A stretch of DNA of 47,201 bases, taken from NCBI GenBank assembly GCA_945897795.1, contig CAMDFT010000015.1, forward strand, positions 1 through 47,201. The letters are read 5' to 3'. This stretch comes from Limnohabitans sp. Rim8. GTDB lineage: Bacteria > Pseudomonadota > Gammaproteobacteria > Burkholderiales > Burkholderiaceae_C. Made by a program: the position numbers and the translations under genes. Positions within the stretch are counted from its first letter, which is position 1; each line of letters starts with the position of its first letter. The notes under the pieces are model-generated. The model was not told the DNA's origin. It ran no database searches and worked only from the letters and a program-made list of their open reading frames with translations. Below are positions 42,989 through 47,201 of this stretch, piece by piece.

Positions 42989-43909
42989 ATGAGCAAAACA
43001 GGATTGGTTCAAGACAAAGTCGTCGTGGTCACCGGCGCAGGTGGCGGCATTGGCCGCGACATCGCGCTGGCCATGGCGCGTGAAGGCGCGAAGGTGGTGG
43101 TCAACGACATCGGTGCTTCGGTGTCGGGCGAAGGCCAGGATGCAGGCCCCGCGCAAAAAGTCGTGGACGAAATCCAAGCGATGGGTGGTCAGGCTGCTGC
43201 CAACACCGACAGCGTGTCTGACGCGACAGGCGCGGCCTGCATCATCCAGACGGCCATCGACAGTTTTGGCCGCATCGACGTGGTGGTCAACAACGCGGGC
43301 ATTTTGCGCGACCGCTTTTTCCATAAGATGAGCATGGACGAATGGGACGCGGTGCTCAAGGTGCACCTGTACGGCGCGTTTTACGTCAGCCGCGCCGCTG
43401 CCCCGCACTTCAAGGAGCAAGAAAGCGGCAACTACATCCACATGACGTCCACCTCGGGGCTGGTGGGCAACTTTGGTCAGGCCAACTACTCGGCGGCCAA
43501 GCTGGGCGTGACGGCGCTGTCCAAGTCGATCGCGCTCGACATGCAAAAGTTCAAGGTGCGGTCCAACTGCATTTCGCCCTTTGCCTGGAGCCGCATGATC
43601 GGCTCGATCCCGACCGAGACGCCCGAAGAGCAGGCCCGCGTGGAGCGCATCAAGCAGATGACGCCCGCCAAGATCGCGCCCATGGCCGTGGCCCTGGCCA
43701 GCGACGCGTCGGCCCATGTGAACGGCCAGGTCTTTGCCGTGCGCAACAACGAGATCTTCTTGATGAGCCAGCCGCGCCCGATCCGTTCGGTGCACCGCAG
43801 CGAGGGCTGGACGCCGCAGTCGGTGCTCGACCAAGCCATGCCCGCCCTCAAGTCGAGCTTTTTTGACCTAGAGCGTTCGGGCGATGTGTTCAGCTGGGAC
43901 CCGATCTGA
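42989..43909 (+). CDS. SDR-family 3-hydroxyacyl-CoA dehydrogenase (MFE-2-like)
   Basis: A 306-residue short-chain dehydrogenase. The NAD-binding motif T-G-A-G-G-G-I-G is at 15-22, N-N-A-G at 101-104, and the catalytic Tyr167 and Lys171 in Y-S-A-A-K with a serine near 154. Length and C-terminal tail resemble the dehydrogenase part of multifunctional enzyme type 2, which oxidises the (3R)-hydroxyacyl-CoA made by MaoC-type hydratases, fitting the two MaoC genes upstream. It has a strong ribosome-binding site. Confidence 0.9.
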   Translation: MSKTGLVQDKVVVVTGAGGGIGRDIALAMAREGAKVVVNDIGASVSGEGQDAGPAQKVVDEIQAMGGQAAANTDSVSDATGAACIIQTAIDSFGRIDVVVNNAGILRDRFFHKMSMDEWDAVLKVHLYGAFYVSRAAAPHFKEQESGNYIHMTSTSGLVGNFGQANYSAAKLGVTALSKSIALDMQKFKVRSNCISPFAWSRMIGSIPTETPEEQARVERIKQMTPAKIAPMAVALASDASAHVNGQVFAVRNNEIFLMSQPRPIRSVHRSEGWTPQSVLDQAMPALKSSFFDLERSGDVFSWDPI

Positions 43910-43919
43910 GGCGATGACC

Positions 43920-45539
43920 ATGACTGCAGAGAACCAACAGACCGGTGTGCTCGCCCAGCACCAAGCGGCCCTCGCCGAAGGCCGCTTCATGGTCCAGCAT
44001 TGCAAGGGCTGTGACCAACACATTTACTTCCCGCGTGAGGTCTGCCCGCATTGCGGCAGCGACGACCTGGCGCTGGTGGCCCCCATGGGCTTGGGCACGG
44101 TGTATTCCGTGACCACCGTGCGCCGCAAGCCCGACGCGGGCGGCGACTACAACGTCTGCTTGATCGACCTGGACGAAGGCGTGCGCCTGATGAGCCGCGT
44201 GGACATGGACCCGGTCGACGCCGTGCAGGTGGGTCAGCGTGTGCAGGCCCGTGTGGTGGTCGACAAGGGCCAAGGCATGGTGGTGTTTGACCCGGTCAGC
44301 ACAGCGGCAAGCTCTGCCAAGTCGGTTCCCCGTGGCCCAGCCGCCTCGGCGGCGGTTCACTCTTCCAAGGGCCTGAAAGCCTTGCGCGGCAGCGCCGCCA
44401 TCGCGGGCGTTGCCACCTTTGGCTGTGGCGAGGCCACGGGTTTTACCGAGATGGAAGTGCTGGCCCGCGCCGCACACGCCGCCGTGGCCGATGCCGGCCT
44501 GAAGATGAGCGACATCGACGGGCTGTGCACCGCCAGTGTGCTGTCCACCATGTGGCCCATGCCCGTGACCGAGTATTTGGGCATCAACCCGCGCTACATC
44601 AACGGCACCATGCTCGGCGGCTCCAGCTTTGTGGCGCACATCTTGCCCGCCATGATGGCCCTGCAGTCAGGCCAGTGCAACGCGGTGCTGGTGTGCTACG
44701 GCAGCACGCAGCGCACCTCCACCTTTGGCCGCGCCGAGATCGCACAGGCGCGCCGCGTGATGGACCCGCAGCCTTACGAAACCCCCTACGCCCCGATACA
44801 ACCGCTGAGCGCCTACGCGCTGGCCACGCGGCGGCACATGCACCAATACGGCACCACCCGCCGCCAGCTGGCCGAAGTGGCCGTGGCTGCACGCGCCTGG
44901 GCGCAACGCAACCCCGAAGCCTTCATGCGCGATCCGCTGTCGATCGACGATGTGCTGGCTGCCCGCATGGTGTCCGACCCCTTGTCCGTGCGCGACTGCT
45001 GCTTGGTCACCGACGGCGGCGGTGCCTTTGTGCTGGTGTGCGCCGACCGTGCGCGCGACCTGCCCAAAAAGCCGGTCTACGTGCTGGGCAACGCCACCGC
45101 CAATTGGAACCGCCAGATTTCAGCCATGCACGACCTGACCGTGACTGCCGCCAGCCAGTCCGGCCGCGAGGCTTTTGCCATGGCAGGTATGAAGCCGAGT
45201 GACATGGGTGTGGTGCAGCTGTATGACGCGTTCACCATCAACACCTTGCTGTTTCTGGAAGACCTGGGCTTTTGCAAAAAAGGCGAAGCCGGTGCCTTTG
45301 TCGAAGGCGGCGGCATCGCGCCCGGTGGCCACCTGCCGGTCAACACCAACGGCGGCGGCCTGTCGTGCACGCACCCGGGCATGTACGGCATCTTCACCGT
45401 GATCGAAGCCGTGCGCCAGTTGCGCGGCGAAGGCGGCGAGCGCCAAGTGCCCGGCGTGCAGACTGCGCTGGCCCATGGCAACGGCGGCACGCTGTCCAGC
45501 CAATCGACGGCCATCCTCGGCACTTCTGAAACTTTGTAA
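43920..45539 (+). CDS. DUF35 (zinc ribbon-OB) fused to a thiolase-like lipid-transfer domain
   Basis: A 539-residue fusion. The first ~125 residues are the DUF35 part: a zinc ribbon with Cys28/31 and Cys42/45, then an OB fold. A linker rich in Ala, Ser and Pro (126-150) leads to a thiolase-fold domain (about 155-539). The thiolase catalytic-Cys region reads L-G-G-S-S-F-V-A-H, with Ser where thiolases have Cys. In steroid side-chain degradation, separate DUF35 and Ltp2-like thiolase-fold proteins form an aldolase that lacks this Cys. I infer a retro-aldolase-like or acyl-CoA-binding role. Start ATG 43920 has GAGG eight bases upstream; 43914 is possible. Confidence 0.85.
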   Translation: MTAENQQTGVLAQHQAALAEGRFMVQHCKGCDQHIYFPREVCPHCGSDDLALVAPMGLGTVYSVTTVRRKPDAGGDYNVCLIDLDEGVRLMSRVDMDPVDAVQVGQRVQARVVVDKGQGMVVFDPVSTAASSAKSVPRGPAASAAVHSSKGLKALRGSAAIAGVATFGCGEATGFTEMEVLARAAHAAVADAGLKMSDIDGLCTASVLSTMWPMPVTEYLGINPRYINGTMLGGSSFVAHILPAMMALQSGQCNAVLVCYGSTQRTSTFGRAEIAQARRVMDPQPYETPYAPIQPLSAYALATRRHMHQYGTTRRQLAEVAVAARAWAQRNPEAFMRDPLSIDDVLAARMVSDPLSVRDCCLVTDGGGAFVLVCADRARDLPKKPVYVLGNATANWNRQISAMHDLTVTAASQSGREAFAMAGMKPSDMGVVQLYDAFTINTLLFLEDLGFCKKGEAGAFVEGGGIAPGGHLPVNTNGGGLSCTHPGMYGIFTVIEAVRQLRGEGGERQVPGVQTALAHGNGGTLSSQSTAILGTSETL

Positions 45540-45557
45540 ATACGCCGCGCATTCACC

Positions 45558-47201
<1,644 letters not shown>

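Overview
The window looks like chromosomal DNA of a betaproteobacterium of the order Burkholderiales, most likely family Comamonadaceae. This is inferred from gene content and order (mnmG-rsmG-LysE exporter-parA-hydrolase-parB, a one-chain indolepyruvate oxidoreductase, a Bug/TctC-type receptor, TRAP and acyl-CoA operons) and from fairly high GC. No rRNA, tRNA, CRISPR array, prophage or insertion sequence was found. The first and last genes run off the window.

Region 1 (1-12475) is mostly core genome. It holds a DUF2189 membrane protein, a small DUF2788 membrane protein, the minCDE division-site operon behind a leader with paired DnaA-box-like sequences, and a convergent indolepyruvate:ferredoxin oxidoreductase gene with a divergent Lrp-type regulator. 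It continues with mnmG, rsmG, a LysE-type exporter, parA and a small alpha/beta hydrolase, ending at parB. Four parS centromere sites (two perfect) lie within 1.3 kb upstream of the exporter and parA, three of them inside mnmG and rsmG.

Region 2 (13394-26387) is the most unusual part. Nine bases after parB begin four consecutive membrane-bound hybrid histidine kinases in an A-B-A'-B' order, apparently a duplicated two-gene unit with start/stop overlap inside each pair. Next come a LuxR-type regulator and an exported Tat/lipoprotein amidase, then a tripartite-tricarboxylate-type receptor on the other strand, then a second paralogous LuxR-type regulator next to a second, cytoplasmic amidase in convergent orientation. 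No DNA-binding response regulator or HPt protein is encoded beside the kinases. I propose that kinases, regulators and amidases form a small-molecule (possibly amide) sensing locus; this is inference from position and paralogy only.

Region 3 (26388-40443) is metabolic and accessory: a BenE-type benzoate transporter, an FAD-linked D-lactate/2-hydroxyacid dehydrogenase (with a decayed copy of its C-terminal motif 1.5 kb away), a cobalamin adenosyltransferase, an acetoacetyl-CoA synthetase, an AAA/DUF4143 ATPase, a stand-alone HipA-type kinase with its own HTH domain, a long-type DapD, a three-gene TRAP transporter with a TatT lipoprotein, and a small zinc-ribbon protein.

Region 4 (40498-47201) has one uncharacterised gene and then an acyl-CoA catabolic operon: two MaoC-type proteins, an SDR, a DUF35-thiolase fusion lacking the usual catalytic cysteine, an acyl-CoA dehydrogenase and a nitronate monooxygenase-like protein. 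Two genes of this operon, an SCP-x-type thiolase and an enoyl-CoA hydratase, survive only as miniature remnants in which the N-terminus is joined directly to the C-terminus. A REP doublet (REPIN-like) follows the second remnant, and two single REP-like copies lie elsewhere in the window.
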